DNA of 64,000 nt, taken from Silurus meridionalis (lineage: Eukaryota > Chordata > Actinopteri > Siluriformes > Siluridae). Made by a program: the position numbers and the translations under genes. Below the pieces are notes generated by a model, which saw nothing but the letters and a program-made list of their open reading frames with translations, did no database searches and was not told the origin of the DNA. Location of the stretch: assembly GCF_014805685.1 (NCBI RefSeq), contig NC_060909.1, forward strand, positions 3,367,792 through 3,431,791, written 5' to 3'. Within the stretch, counting starts at the first letter, position 1, and the number at the start of each line of letters is the position of its first letter. Shown piece after piece: positions 34,691-45,960 of this stretch.

Positions 34691-35173
34691 GGTGAGTGTG
34701 TATGTATGTGTTCTTAATAGAATAAGTAGTGCTTTGACTTCTGCTCCTCATCCATTCAATAATCTCACTCTGCAGTAGTAAGCATGTCCTGGACTCCCTC
34801 AGGATTCCTTTTGTCCCAGGAACGAGTTTGGAATGTTCGCTCGTGCTGCACCTTGAACCTAAACCCGAAAAAAACACTGCAGAGTTAATTTCCAGACACA
34901 TGTTTTCAATATATTCTGACGACTCCGCTATCCTGCGAGCCATACAGCTTAGACGGTGTACCACTCTGCTCTCAGCAAGCTCTTCCTCTTTCTCTCTCCC
35001 TCCCTTCCTTTCCCTCGTTCCCTCTCTCTGTTTCCCTCCCTCCTACACGTCCTCTGTTATAACCCAACTCTTTCTTTTATTTCTCTCCCCTGGGGTGAGG
35101 ACAATGTCAGAGAGACATAGTAACCCCAGAACACAGAGGCATTAACTTGCTAACCCTTTGCCCTTTGTAATGT

Positions 35174-35177
<4 letters not shown>
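34689..35177. other. intron with a short pyrimidine-rich stretch
   Basis: 34980-35095 is rich in CTCTCCCTCCC and TTTCCCTC words. No exon seen. Confidence 0.4.

Positions 35178-35206
<29 letters not shown>
35178..35206. repeat. (CA)n microsatellite
   Basis: Fourteen AC units. Confidence 0.97.
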
Positions 35207-35208
<2 letters not shown>

Positions 35209-35281
35209 CAATACCTGAGCAGATACACATCCAAAGAAGGGTTTGAGGAAAGGTTGCGGAAAAGGGAATACCCTGGGGAAT

Positions 35282-35283
<2 letters not shown>

Positions 35284-35332
<49 letters not shown>
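35284..35332. repeat. (GT)n microsatellite
   Basis: Twenty-four GT units, 77 bases after the CA array, so the two are inverted complements of each other and could pair. Confidence 0.98.
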
Positions 35333-35333
<1 letters not shown>

Positions 35334-35654
35334 AAGACTGAGGAAGAGAGTGACAGAGTGAGAAGTGGATATGACAGTAAGAGAAAGAAACAGCTTTTGA
35401 AGATGCCTGTACGTGTTCGCTGCCTCTGAGGAATAAGCGCTGGACTGAAGTGCACCCGAGCTGCCAATTGCCCTCCGGTGCATCTTCTCATTTTCTTATC
35501 GGAAGACACGAGGCGCCGGCACAGCGCTGCGCGTGACGCGGCATGGATACTCCCGATTGAAAGAGCATCTTGCTCTCTCACGCACATTCGAGTGGTGGAG
35601 AATGGACCCGATTGATTAAACGAGCATGAAGGAGCAGAGTTCTCACCCCTGGTT
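35333..35654. other. repeat-poor spacer, GC-richer
   Basis: CGCCGGCACAGCGCTGCGCG near 35513 is among the most CpG-rich stretches in the window. No exon signal is visible around it. Confidence 0.4.
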
Positions 35655-37065
35655 CCAGGCCAAAGAGTAACTGAAAATCATACTTGAGTAAGTGTAGATA
35701 TCGTAATGCAAAACTTACTCCAAGTTCAAAGTCACAGATTCCAATACGACTTGAGTAAAAGACTTGAACTGTACTTGAGTGTTTGACTTATATTGAACGA
35801 ATGTAGGCTCAAAGATGCACTAGTCCTCAACACCTAGACACATATTTAGTAAAAACCCCAAAACAGTTGATTTTGTGAGGTTTTATTTCCTAAAATACAA
35901 ATCAAACTGTACACCAACACTGCATTAACCATCAACACAACAACCTCTTCAACACACCAGAATGAAACAAAGAGCCAACAAATTGGTTTTAAATCTATTA
36001 CGCAATCTTTCAAAGAGAAAACTTTGATTAACAAATAAAATTACAGTATCATGTCACAAAGTAGAAGAACCTTTAGTATTTAATTAGGGAAAAATAATTA
36101 TTTTAGATAAATTAAAACCAAATATCCAAAGCTGACTGTGATTTGATGCACCGCTCAGTCTCAGAGAGCGGACAATATCTTTATTTAACCTAAACAAAAG
36201 CTGCTTCTCAAAGTTTTGGGAGTTTATTCAAGCCTTTTTTGGACTGAAAATGAGACCAGAAGAGATAAAAAGTGGCTCACAGGCACTAGATGTTTGTAGG
36301 GGAGAGTTGAGCCTTAATAGCGTCTTCAACAGAGGTGCAAAATGTCATTGGTAACGGTGATTGTCAATTAATTGTCACTTAGTGGAGTAAAAAGTACATA
36401 TTAGTGATTTGCATCCCCGTAACTGAGGCCAATGCGATCCGCATCTCAATGCATAGCGAATGATACGAAACATTAGAGATACATAAGAAGCAGCTACCGA
36501 TGCAATGCGATTCACCCTATTACGATGCAGTACAATCCGATTTCGATCCGATTCAATACAATGCGTTTTAAATTTTTTGTTTTTCAATTCAGACAGCAAA
36601 TCATCAATTTTACTCAAGTGCCTTCTGATTTCTAATGCATGGCCCTTGAACAAACATGCCTGTGTAGTGCAAAAAACAAAACAAAAAGAAAGATAAACAG
36701 ACGTTCTTTTCCTGTTGTGTCTGTAGAAAGTTACAGATCTACCTCTGCCATGTTAATCTGTATTCTATGTGACTCTCAGGACACGTCTCAGTCTCCGTAG
36801 TGTTGTAATACGTCATATTCACGTAGCAGCAAGAGGAATTAGTTTTTTTCACCAATTTAAATATATTAAAAATGATGCATTGTAATACAAATGACAACTT
36901 GTATCTGATGCGGGTTTTTTTTTTTTTTTTTTTATCGATGCATCACATTGTTTTAAACTTTTATGCCAATGCAATGATTGCAGACTTTTACCATCCCTAA
37001 TACTCAAAAACTGACTTAAGTACAGCAATGAAGTACAGATATATAAATACTTCACACCACTGGTT
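35655..37065. mobile_element. hAT-B element interrupted by a hAT-A element
   Basis: From AGAGTAACTGAAAATCATAC to about 36395 it aligns with 11695-12440, and after the insertion ACTCAAAAACTGACTTAAGT to TAAATACTTCACACCACTGG resumes the right end. The shared interior includes GAGGTTTTATTTCCTAAAAT and AACAAAAGCTGCTTCTCAAA. No transposase frame. Confidence 0.75.
36396..36998 (-). mobile_element. hAT-A element nested in hAT-B
   Basis: On the minus strand it starts TAGGGATGGTAAAAGTCTGC, contains the family block GCTGCTACGTGAATATGACG, ACTACGGAGACTGAGACGTG, ACATAGAATACAGATTAACA and ATGGCAGAGGTAGATCTG, and ends GATCGCATTGGCC...GGGGATGCAAATCACTAATA. This is the most complete copy, about 600 bp. A 93-codon minus-strand frame (36653-36375) reads the repeated CGATTCGATCC-type DNA and is not a gene. 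Confidence 0.7.
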
Positions 37066-37359
37066 CCAGGTCCCTGTCACTGTTCTGATGGCTAGTTGCT
37101 GTTCCAGATTAGTGTTTTGTTTTGTTTTTTTTTCCCCAGAAACGGTTTCAGAAGGGCGTTTGAATGTCAACTACTCATGTTTCATGATTATTTGAATGAC
37201 AGTTTTTTTTGTTGTTGTTTGTTTGTTCAAATTTGCCTGCTACAGACAACACAAATAGTTACATCTTTATACTTTTGAGTCAGTTGGAAATGAAAGGTAA
37301 AACCCATGGTCCCAGTCATCAACTAAAATATTCATTCAATTGTTCATTTTAGGTCCACA
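37066..37359. other. spacer without recognised features
   Basis: Contains a T-rich run near 37125 and GTT-rich words near 37208-37226. Confidence 0.4.
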
Positions 37360-37795
37360 TATAACTTGTGTTACCACTTATTTAGTTAGATTTGACAATT
37401 TTGTGGAACTTTGCACTCATTCTGTCAAAAGAGCATCTCTAAGGTCATGCACCATGCTAGATGAGAAGGCTTGGCTCGCAAATCATGTTCCCATTCATCA
37501 CAAAATAGGGTAGAGGTCAGAGCTCTTTGCAAGCCACTGGATCTCATCCATGTCTATGACCTTGCTTTGTGCATAGTCATGCAGGAACGGGAAATGGCCT
37601 TCGCCTTACAGTTGGACGAGAATGCAGTAGTCTTATTATGATATTAAAGTCCAAATCCATCCTCGAAGTTCTTGAGTTGCTCAGGAATCCTTAGGATGGA
37701 TCTTTAGAATGGACGTTATAATAACAGCAAATGGAAACTTATTGTGGAATAAGATTACAGTCAGTTGTTCACACATTTTGTCCATATAGTGTAGA
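37360..37795 (-). mobile_element. Tc1-C diverged copy
   Basis: TGAGAAGGCTTGGCTCGCAA, ATGTTCCCATTCATCACAAA and GTAGAGGTCAGAGCTCTTTG are the complement of the Tc1-C transposase C-terminal DNA. The right end is TTCACACATTTTGTCCATAT followed by AGTGTA. Confidence 0.65.
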
Positions 37796-37895
37796 TTTAC
37801 CTTACACTGCATATTTGGTCTCATCCTTGTTGGTCTCCGTGTCTAGGATTTTTGTTTATGGATCTTGTTTCATTGTCAGTTTATAGATGTCAGGT

Positions 37896-38395
37896 TAAGG
37901 ATGATAATGGAGAAGCCAACACAGAAGCCCAGAACACCGCGAGTAATACAACACATGGAGTGGAGTAATGCAAAATACATCCCACACTAAATATGGAGAT
38001 GTATTCTCTGTTGTGATGAATCGTGCTTCACTACCTAGTACCCGGTTAGATGAAGCTGGGTTTGGAAGATGGCAGGTGACACTAATTACCATATTCATAG
38101 TAGTTTGGTGGAGGGGGGGTAATGTTTTGAGGATGCAGGGTTTGGGTCATGTATTTCCAGTGGAGGGAAATGGTCATTCTACACACTAGTAAGACATTAT
38201 AGACAATTGTATGCTTGTAACTTTGGTTCAAGCCTATGGCGAGGTCCTATAGACATGGATGGGATCTATTGGATTGCACAGAGTCCTGACACCAACCCCT
38301 TTTTGTGATGAATGAAAACATCATTTTGCGAGCCAAGCCTTCTCATGGCGCAAATTTAGACGGACCTACAGACTTTCCAGATATACAGTATAAAG
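37896..38395 (+). pseudogene. Tc1-C transposase remnant in plus orientation
   Basis: Pieces of a Tc1 transposase lie in order: TGGAGTAATGCAAAATACAT, GTGATGAATCGTGCTTCACT (the DES segment), ATAGTAGTTTGGTGGAGGGG GG (VWWRGG-like), TGGATTGCACAGAGTCCTGA (LDC-ESP region) and TTGCGAGCCAAGCCTTCTC. One frame at 37968-38189 is open for 73 codons but carries frameshifts relative to the family. It points the opposite way to the copy at 37360. Confidence 0.65.
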
Positions 38396-38484
38396 ACTTA
38401 TGTATGCAAAAAAGAGGTGAGCTAGGGGGGTTGAAATTGGCAACTCCATATTACTGGTTTAAGAAGGACATCTTCAAGCTTATG

Positions 38485-38957
38485 CACCGACCAGGCATAA
38501 ATTCATGGCCACTGTTCAGGCATAACATTATGACCACTTGCCTAATATTGTTTTGGTCCTCTTTTTGCTGGTAAAACAATCGTGACCTGTTGAGCATTAA
38601 CAGCAACTTCTTCAGCAGTTTGAGCTACAGGAGCACGTCTGTTGGATCGGAACACACGGACCAGCCTTTGCTTCCCACGTGCATCAATGAGCATCAGCCG
38701 CCAGTGACCATGGTGCTGGTTTCCACTGTTCCTTCCTTGGAACACTTTTGATAGATACTAACCATAAGCCCTAAGCCTTCAAGAGCTTCAGTTTTGGAGA
38801 TGCTCTGACCCAGTCGTCTTTAAACAGGTCAACTTTGAGGACAAAATGCTTGCTGCCTAATAAATATATCCACCCAATAACGGGTGCCATGATGAAGAGA
38901 TAATCAGTTTTAATTAATTAATCGGTCATAATGTTATAAGGTCGGTGTATAGTCATG
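38485..38957 (-). mobile_element. Tc1-A element, 0.45 kb, with tandem left ends
   Basis: Two copies of the terminal word lie side by side at the left: CGACCAGGCATAAATTCATG and TGTTCAGGCATAACATTATG. The right end is CGGTCATAATGTTATAAGGT. The minus-strand frame (38745-38542) reads HWRLMLIDARGKQRLVRVFR, APVAQTAEEVAVNAQQ and VLPAKRGPKQY: N-terminal transposase joined straight to its C-terminal end, so the catalytic core is deleted. Confidence 0.85.
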
Positions 38958-40221
38958 GTTGTCTTGTGTCCAAATGCTTAATCTTTTTTAGGTATGTTAG
39001 GCAAATGACAATAATGCAGCTTGACTTGGCTTGACTCAAGGAACTATAATGTAGGTGCTCATGCTCTGGCTTCTCCTGGAACCTATTTGTATGATACATG
39101 CACTGGCAGAATTGTACGCTGAATAATAAATCAGGGTTATTTAAGCTCTGTCTGCCGCTGGTCTCCAGAGTGAATCTGATCCGCTCATACTAAATCTCAT
39201 TTGAGAAGTAACAAAGTCAGTTAATCAATAGCCCATTGGCTGGAGGCGCAGCAGCAGGATAAGTTGATTGGTTGAGCCTAGGGGGCAGGGGAGTGACAGT
39301 GAGGTGTCGCCGTGGTAAATGTTACGATGCTAACAGGGAATGGGTCGATAGCTCTTCAGCTGTTATAAGTGACTGTCTCTAATGTAATTCCTTACGTCCT
39401 CAATCAGATGGCGTTGGATTCATTTAACGATGCGCACATGTAGATTGTACTCCAGTAAGGAACGCATTAGCATTTACAAAGATGTATGGTGATGCTGATG
39501 ATCTGTGTGCACAATGTATGCTTTCTAAATATAACCAACCTGTCCCATAGTACAGATGCATATCCCATTCTGTCTGTAGACATTCTTTATCTGGTGTAAC
39601 GTTTCCATAATAATGCTTACTGTATTCCATATTTCAGCACCTTGGTCAGCAGGCGAGACCTCACTTTTGAAAAATTCTCATACTACACTGATCAGCAAGT
39701 CTTCTCTTTAGATCTTTCACCGTATAGAGTTTCACTCCTCCTATTTGACAAGACGAGAATTTCTATGGAGATGTCTTTGTTTCTATTGGATTCACAGCAA
39801 GAGAGAGAATAAAAAGACCACATATGAGAGCAGGTGATGTGTTGAGGGGCTGATCTGGATAATAAAAATCAGTGCAATGAGCTGCTACGACGCAGTAGGC
39901 AGCAGGATAATGAGCTAGCTGCTGCTGACACATTGATTTAGCCTGAGCGACGATGGCGAATGCATAAGCGGCTGCATGAAAGAGATGTCAGTGGTCCATA
40001 CAATTGTGGCCGGCATAATGAGTGTCACCTCCTTACACTCCACCTCCTGCTTAGAGCTCTTTTGATAGCTTCCATTCTAGTTTAAGTGGAAGGGTTAGAT
40101 TGCTACACAAGAATTGACAATAAGTCAGGAATTTGCTCTCCATACATTGTACTGGCAAAATTCGGGATTTTCATTTATGAGTACAAAGACCTACCTAAGA
40201 GAAGTATCTATGGGTAGGAGG
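38958..40221. other. repeat-poor intron
   Basis: About 1.3 kb without an assignable transposon or exon. A second RE1-like motif lies inside. Confidence 0.4.
39633..39653 (+). promoter_or_regulatory. weaker RE1-like (REST/NRSF) motif
   Basis: TTCAGCACCTTGGTCAGCAG followed by G: the left half-site TTCAGCACC is perfect and, at canonical spacing, the right half GGTCAGC differs from GGACAGC by one base; the last three bases do not match. Weaker than the site at 30879 and could be chance. Confidence 0.35.
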
Positions 40222-41525
40222 GATGGTAAGATTTAAAGATTTGTATGGGCATGAAAGTCAACGTGATGCATCGATTTAAAGAGTGAGCATCGGATACAAG
40301 TATCACAATGCCTTATTTTTTTTTGCATCTGTGAAAAACGATTTATTTGTATGTAGGGAGTGAATTTTAAGGTTATAAACGATGTACTACAACAAACTGT
40401 TAACCTGTTAAATAAGATCTGGAGACAATGCCACGAGAACAGTTCTCCAATTTGGAAACGTGGGAAAGAAAAGTCTGTTTAATCTAGTGCTAAAATGCTT
40501 CCTTGGGTAATGCAATATTTTTTTAATTCCAATTATTTGTCTCGATGCTTTCTTTAGGCCATTTAACTAGACACACAGCATTGTGTTTCCCCACGGACCA
40601 TTATTACTGACTCACTACCCGTTAAACTCTGGAGCGTTCTGGACAGGTAGCACAGAAGATGCTGCAGAATAAAAATTAAAAAAAATGTACGGGGGAAAGG
40701 GAAGAAAACAGCGAGGGACGAGGAAAAGATTTTAGATTTTAGCGTGTGGAAAATTTAAAGCAGCTTTTCTGGAGACAAGAAAACCACATCACAATGCTGT
40801 GTGAGATTTAGTAACGTGAGAGTGAGAATAATTGAGTTTCATTAAAGAAATAGTTTCCCATAACCTGCTTTGCGGAGGGACTTTTTGAATGCATAGTTTT
40901 TGCATTTTGATGTAATATGGCCATTAAATGCACTAAATAGGTTTAGTTTTCACCGATATTGTTGTTGCAATTTCAGCAATAAAAAAAAGAAACAAATTAC
41001 TTGTTCATTTTAAAAGACCCGTCTTATGTCTCTCTTATTTAGTATTGCTCTTTAATAAAGAAAAACACTTCTACTCTAAAACATCCGACTACTCGATTAA
41101 TCGATGGAATAATCATTAGAATACTTGATTACTAAAATAATCGAAGCCCTAGTTTAATCCACTGTGGCTAATGTATGATTTTTACCTCCCAATGTTCAAT
41201 AAACCAAGTTTAGTGATCTCCCGAGCTTCGTCTAGGTGTCCTAACTGCAGTGGTGAGGAACTGATCGGCAGAACAAAGGCAAGAACTGTTACATATGTAT
41301 GATGCGCTATACTTTTCAATTTTTAAAAAGTAATCAATAATTTGTGACCATTATTTGATATGTAGATCGATTTATCTTTGCTAAACTGTTTCTCGAGCGC
41401 GTTCTCTCAGCACCGCTGCTGCTACGTGAATATGATGCATCACAACACTACGGAGACCGAGGCGTGTCCTGAGAGTCACATAGAATACAGATTAACATGG
41501 CAGAGGTAGATCTGTAACTTCCTGC
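40222..41525 (+). mobile_element. hAT-A copy split by another hAT-like insertion
   Basis: GGAGGGATGGTAAGATTTAA and AACGTGATGCATCGATTTAA give the left part to about 40357; TGATGCGCTATACTTTTCAA onward from about 41300, with GCTGCTACGTGAATATGATG, GACCGAGGCGTGTCCTGAGA and ATGGCAGAGGTAGATCTG, gives the rest. Compare the uninterrupted copy at 23213. Confidence 0.65.
40358..41298. mobile_element. hAT-C insertion inside hAT-A (borders uncertain)
   Basis: About 0.9 kb that interrupts the hAT-A copy. Near 41080-41151 it has CGACTACTCGATTAATCGAT and GATTACTAAAATAATCGAAG CCCTA, the typical end of fish hAT elements of the 'AATAATCG...GCCCTA' kind; another such end lies at 57100. The left border is not clear, and 41152-41298 may belong to something else. 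Confidence 0.5.
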
Positions 41526-44266
41526 ACAAGTGCTTGGAACTTTAGTTTTTGTTTGAAGACACTGACTCGCAATTTTCGACAGCCAAGAGAATTTCATTCC
41601 CATAAACTGGGTGCCGTGACGGAAAAGAGTCCTTTTTGTAATTAATTTGTTTATTTATTTATTATTTTTTTATCGTGTAACATAAGGAGAGTCTAAACAG
41701 CAAATGCAAGAAATAAAACGTACCAAGAATCCTTGTACAGGTCCTTACTGTAAAAGGCTTGTCCTTCGCCACAGAAAAGTTTTGTTTTAATGAAACGATG
41801 TAATAATAAAATAAGCCATTGCCTAAGCAACTGCAGTCTTGCACAAATTATACTGTTAATGTGTCTTTTTGCATCTATTGTTCCAATAAATACTATCTAC
41901 TCTGTGTTAGGGTAGACGATGAAAAGTCTTGATACATGCTTTCCTTCTACCCTGAGGGATGGGCGGTTGAGATGAGGTGTGCTTGTGGACTAAAGAAAGC
42001 ATGTGGGGTAACTGCCTTAAAGTAGGTGAGCTTTAAATTTGATGTGGGCAGATAGAGGAAGGTCAGAGGATGGATACAACGATGGGGTGAAATGGGTTGC
42101 TTTCTTAATCGGTCACAAGGGTTGAATACCATGACATGAAAGGGGAAAACCAGTCAGGACGAGGTTGCAGTGGCCTCCTGGAACATTACTGACCGAGTGG
42201 CCCTCTATGGATAGAAAAGGTGGATCTTGCTGATTTTGTTGAGAAGCAACTCGCTTGACTGAGGGGAGTTGGTTGTCCAGGACTGCGCCAAGGTTATGTG
42301 CAGGTAGATCACAAGAATTTTACCCTTGATGGTTTTTTTTGTCCCATTAAAGGCTGTTTGAATGCATGAATGCTTTTTTAGCCCACACATGATCCAGGGA
42401 ACTGATTCCCAGTTCTCCTGACAGCTGTGGTTCACCTGATGATGAGGAAACTCCTAACATAAACTGTTTAACAGAATATTGGGATCATCTATGATTGAGT
42501 CCGCCCCCAATAGTCCCAGGATTGATCATTGATGTGACTATGTTATTCAGGCCAAGTGTAATTAGTGAAGTGCACCATTCTGGCCAAATCTCATTATAAA
42601 ATACTCCTAACTCTGTCTTTTGTTACAATTGCTGCAGTTATTAATTCGGTTTTTATGGCTCTCAGTGCTTGCTCAGTCAACAGAACCAAAAGCTGACATC
42701 ATGGTGTCTTTCTCACAGTATTAACAGCTTAGCCCTTCAGGACCTATTTGGCTCCCCTTGACGTTCGTTAGGGGCAATAAACACAAATTTAATGCTGCTG
42801 GCCCGTATCCTCATTTTTTCGAATCTGAGTAGTAGCATCTGGAAAACTGTCTGGTGCTTGGCTCCTTTGCTTATGGGAAGCCACACCTCGAGGCTACAGA
42901 ACTGTCCAAGCCTGCTGCATTCGAACCATGGACTATGTGATCTGCGAAAGTCTCGCAGGGCATTCCGGAATCGCATTGGGAATCACCAGTTCATTGATTC
43001 TCCAAGCCTTTAGGGAGTGAGGAATGAGCTTGGCTGAGTATTAAACGATTGCTGCGGGAGATGAGGGTTTACCCCTAAAGAATTAGTGAGATCCACCAGA
43101 ATTGATTCCCTTACAATTAGACATTAGGATGCACTTAGACAAAATATATTCTTTGTACCATAGAGGTTACGATAACGATAATGATGATGATGATGAGGGT
43201 GCACTGATCATCTTTTCCAGTCTTGCCCTCGGTACAATTTGTTTTTCACCACCTTCTGAGTTGAACAGCTCTACAGCCGTGAAGAGTCCCCCCCAAACTC
43301 ACTCTCAGAGCTCCACAGGAGTCCGTATTTTGAAGGCGGGGGAACGGGGGGTAAGCGGGAAGCCACTGCCACCCCTTAGGCAAGTCCCATTATGTCTATT
43401 CATTTGCAATAACCAGATGGTATTTCAGATTGTATCTCCAACAGGCTGCTGCATTAACGCAGCTCTTTGACTGGCGGGAGAGCAAAAGCACCTCGAACCG
43501 ATGGGGGGAAATCAGTTTTGCAATGACATCCTGCTTGTATCGCTTCTTTTCTCCCTTTTTTTTAACGCTATAAGTTATTGCAGGCATTTTTAATTCCGAG
43601 CACCAAATCCAGGCCTCTCTTCATTTATTTAGAGTGTATGTGATTCATTTTTAGATTAAATGGTCATCAATCATAGCACTGACAGCCCCAGATGGCACAT
43701 CGTTGAGCCTCCAAATGGTTTTTCTCGTAACGCTAGTCACCTGCAAACTGCACTTGGTTGCTCAATGAAACTCTAAGACTTGGCAAAGAATTAACCTTGT
43801 AATAACTTTCTAATATTAGATTTTAATAGATATTGAATTTGCCTCATTATGATGCTATTTTAGACTTTTTTAGCCTTAGTTAATGAAATACAAAGCTACA
43901 AAAATGGAAATTTGTCCAAGTCATTCAAAACGCAACCAAAAACGCAACCAAAAATGCCTACTTTCAGGTATTACCCCACTTTAGACAATATGAATTGAAC
44001 GCAATGAACTGTTCACCATCTCAATGTTCTTACAGGAGAATACCTCCATAAAATAAAATAAAAATCTAGCTCCATGTAGGTCAGAGTGATTGGGATGATT
44101 AACATTTGAGCAGGCAGTTTGTTCCCTAGACCCCATTTAAAATGTAAAGTAAATACACAAAGATGCAGGTCTGTACAGATGCTCGGCATGTTAGTGTGGT
44201 AAAAAATAGCCTCCTGAAAAATAGCGTCCTGCAGAATGCACATGGCCAGCTCTCTGATATCATGAG

Positions 44267-44268
<2 letters not shown>
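41526..44268. other. 2.7-kb repeat-poor intron block
   Basis: Little resembles the other repeats of the window. 42180-42440 (GGTGGATCTTGCTGATTTTG, GGTTGTCCAGGACTGCGCCA) reminds me weakly of an old LINE. 42640-43120 and 43220-43520 are even in composition and could be conserved non-coding DNA. The open frames here are short, overlap on both strands and lack splice signals. Confidence 0.4.

Positions 44269-44301
<33 letters not shown>
44269..44301. repeat. (GT)n microsatellite
   Basis: Sixteen GT units. Confidence 0.97.
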
Positions 44302-44304
<3 letters not shown>

Positions 44305-44930
44305 TGACGGAGATCTCAAGATACTCTTTCCTCCAGGCAGGAGCTATAAAAAGGCCTAATTGAAAGATTTTCCCTGCCAAAATGCAGACAGGGAAAAAAA
44401 AAATACAAAACAAAGGACATGATACGCTGGGCTTTGATGCTGCTGGCTGTATCAGAGGGCTGGTGTGTGTGTGATAGATGCCTAGGATAAGTTTGGTATT
44501 TTTCTTTCTTTCGTTCTTTCTGTCTTTCTTTTTCTTTCTTTCAGATCCTATATACATGTATTTGAACTAATTCAAATAGAAGTGTAATAAATAATTGAAC
44601 ACTTTTTCAACGTAAAAGACCTGGGGACATCTTCACACTTTTCTCTTTACCCTGAAAAGCATGCATGAATATCAATGACTGCTTAACCACCAGCTAATTA
44701 ACAGCTACTCTCCTAGCTCCCCTTTGTCACATGATTTTAGCTCGACGTACTACGTTTAGTTTCAGAATCAGTTTATACAGGATAGTTAGAAAATATTGTT
44801 TTATATTGTGTCGCTTTTGCTATATGGCTATATGCTTTATACAACAGAGTTTTAGCGGCAGGTAAAAAAAATACAAAATTTGCTTAAATTCAAACTGTTT
44901 TGAGTATAAAATCGTAGCGATATGAGATTG
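44302..44930. other. intron sequence without clear features
   Basis: A TTTCTTTC-rich stretch at 44500-44545. No gene. Confidence 0.4.
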
Positions 44931-45245
44931 AAGTGGTAATATTTTGCAAAAAATCACAGAATTGCGAGAAACTGTTTTGCAAAAAATGGATGTGGAGTAT
45001 TTAGTTAAATTTTACTTCAGGTTAGGATTTAGCAATAAGGAAATTCTTTGTCTTTTGGTGCCTCAGCACAGAGTTATTATCGGTAAACGGACACCACAGC
45101 AGTTATTTACGAAACCGGTAATGTAGAATATCGATGGCTACATCTGCGTGCTGTCCGAAGAGAAGTTGATGTTTCTCAAGAGAATATGAGGATGATCAAA
45201 TAAATCGGTCCTGAAGGAGTTGAACACCGGCACACAGCTTTTTGT
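44931..45245 (+). pseudogene. integrase-core-domain (DDE) transposon gene remnant
   Basis: The frame from about 44944 reads ITELRETVLQKMDVEYLVKF and YFRLGFSNKEILCLLVPQH with VIIGKRTPQQL. After a frameshift near 45125, codons give RWLHLRAVRREVDVSQENMR, a stop, then IGPEGVEHRH. I recognise this order from fish proteins annotated with an integrase core domain, where 'FYFRLGFSNKEI' is followed by a 'YRWMH...VSQ-TVR...DPEGV' segment ahead of the catalytic domain. The catalytic domain itself is missing. The superfamily of the parent element (Ginger-like or other) is not determined. Confidence 0.6.
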
Positions 45246-45339
45246 CTTAAAATATTACAACTTTTCCTGGCATTAATACAACTTTAATCTCATAATCTCG
45301 TAATCAATAAATTTTATGGGCTTCATTTCTTTCTTTCTT
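45246..45339. other. spacer
   Basis: AT-rich, with TTTCTTTC words at the end. Confidence 0.4.
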
Positions 45340-45960
45340 TCTTTTTTTACTTTATATCTGGTCATCTTTACATCTTTAACTTGTTTAAGTTCATGAGGAA
45401 GAAACCTTGAGAGGAACCAGACTCAAAAGAGGAACCCATCCTCATTTGGGTGATGTCAGGAGCGTGATCATAGTCTTTAAACAATACAAAATACTGGAAA
45501 GTGAGAACCACCATGAGCATCAGAGTGTGTGATTAGGTGTAATGTCCTTTTTACAGTTGTATACAGTCAGTTGATGTTGTAGATCCAGGAGCTAATGAGC
45601 AACTCATTAAAATAAAGCTCAACATTTGAGATCATCGTAGATCCAACACCAAATATTCCTTGCCAAAACCTTTGAAAATTTTAAGAGGTCTAATGCCAAA
45701 CTCTACATGAAGTGGGATCCAAGTGGCGCTATTACGTCTGGTGGTTCGGAATTTTTGCAGGGTCGGCAAATACTTTTTTGAAGATCTATAATCTTCATGA
45801 GGTGGGAAACAACTAGAGCTGGCACAACCTTCTAGATGCCTTAGGACGGGTAGAGAAAGAAAGCAGTGGAGAGGAATTGACTGGTCAGGGGGAGATGGAT
45901 TGGGAGCCTAGTATTACATCCATTGACAAATCAGGAAGTGTTTTTCTGATCATTTCTGAT
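45340..45960 (-). repeat. retroelement 3' region repeat (family T), long copy
   Basis: GAGGAAGAAACCTTGAGAGG, AACCAGACTCAAAAGAGGAA and CCCATCCTCATTTGGGTGAT are family T reversed. The following sequence (GTAGATCCAGGAGCTAATGA, GATCATCGTAGATCCAACAC, GGCACAACCTTCTAGATGCC) I recall as upstream parts of the same fish repeat, so this copy extends further than the others. Confidence 0.55.

Noticed and set aside
45150..45172. GCGTGCTGTCCGAAGAG as an inverted RE1 site
   Set aside because: Only one half-site fits and it lies inside the integrase-type coding relic.
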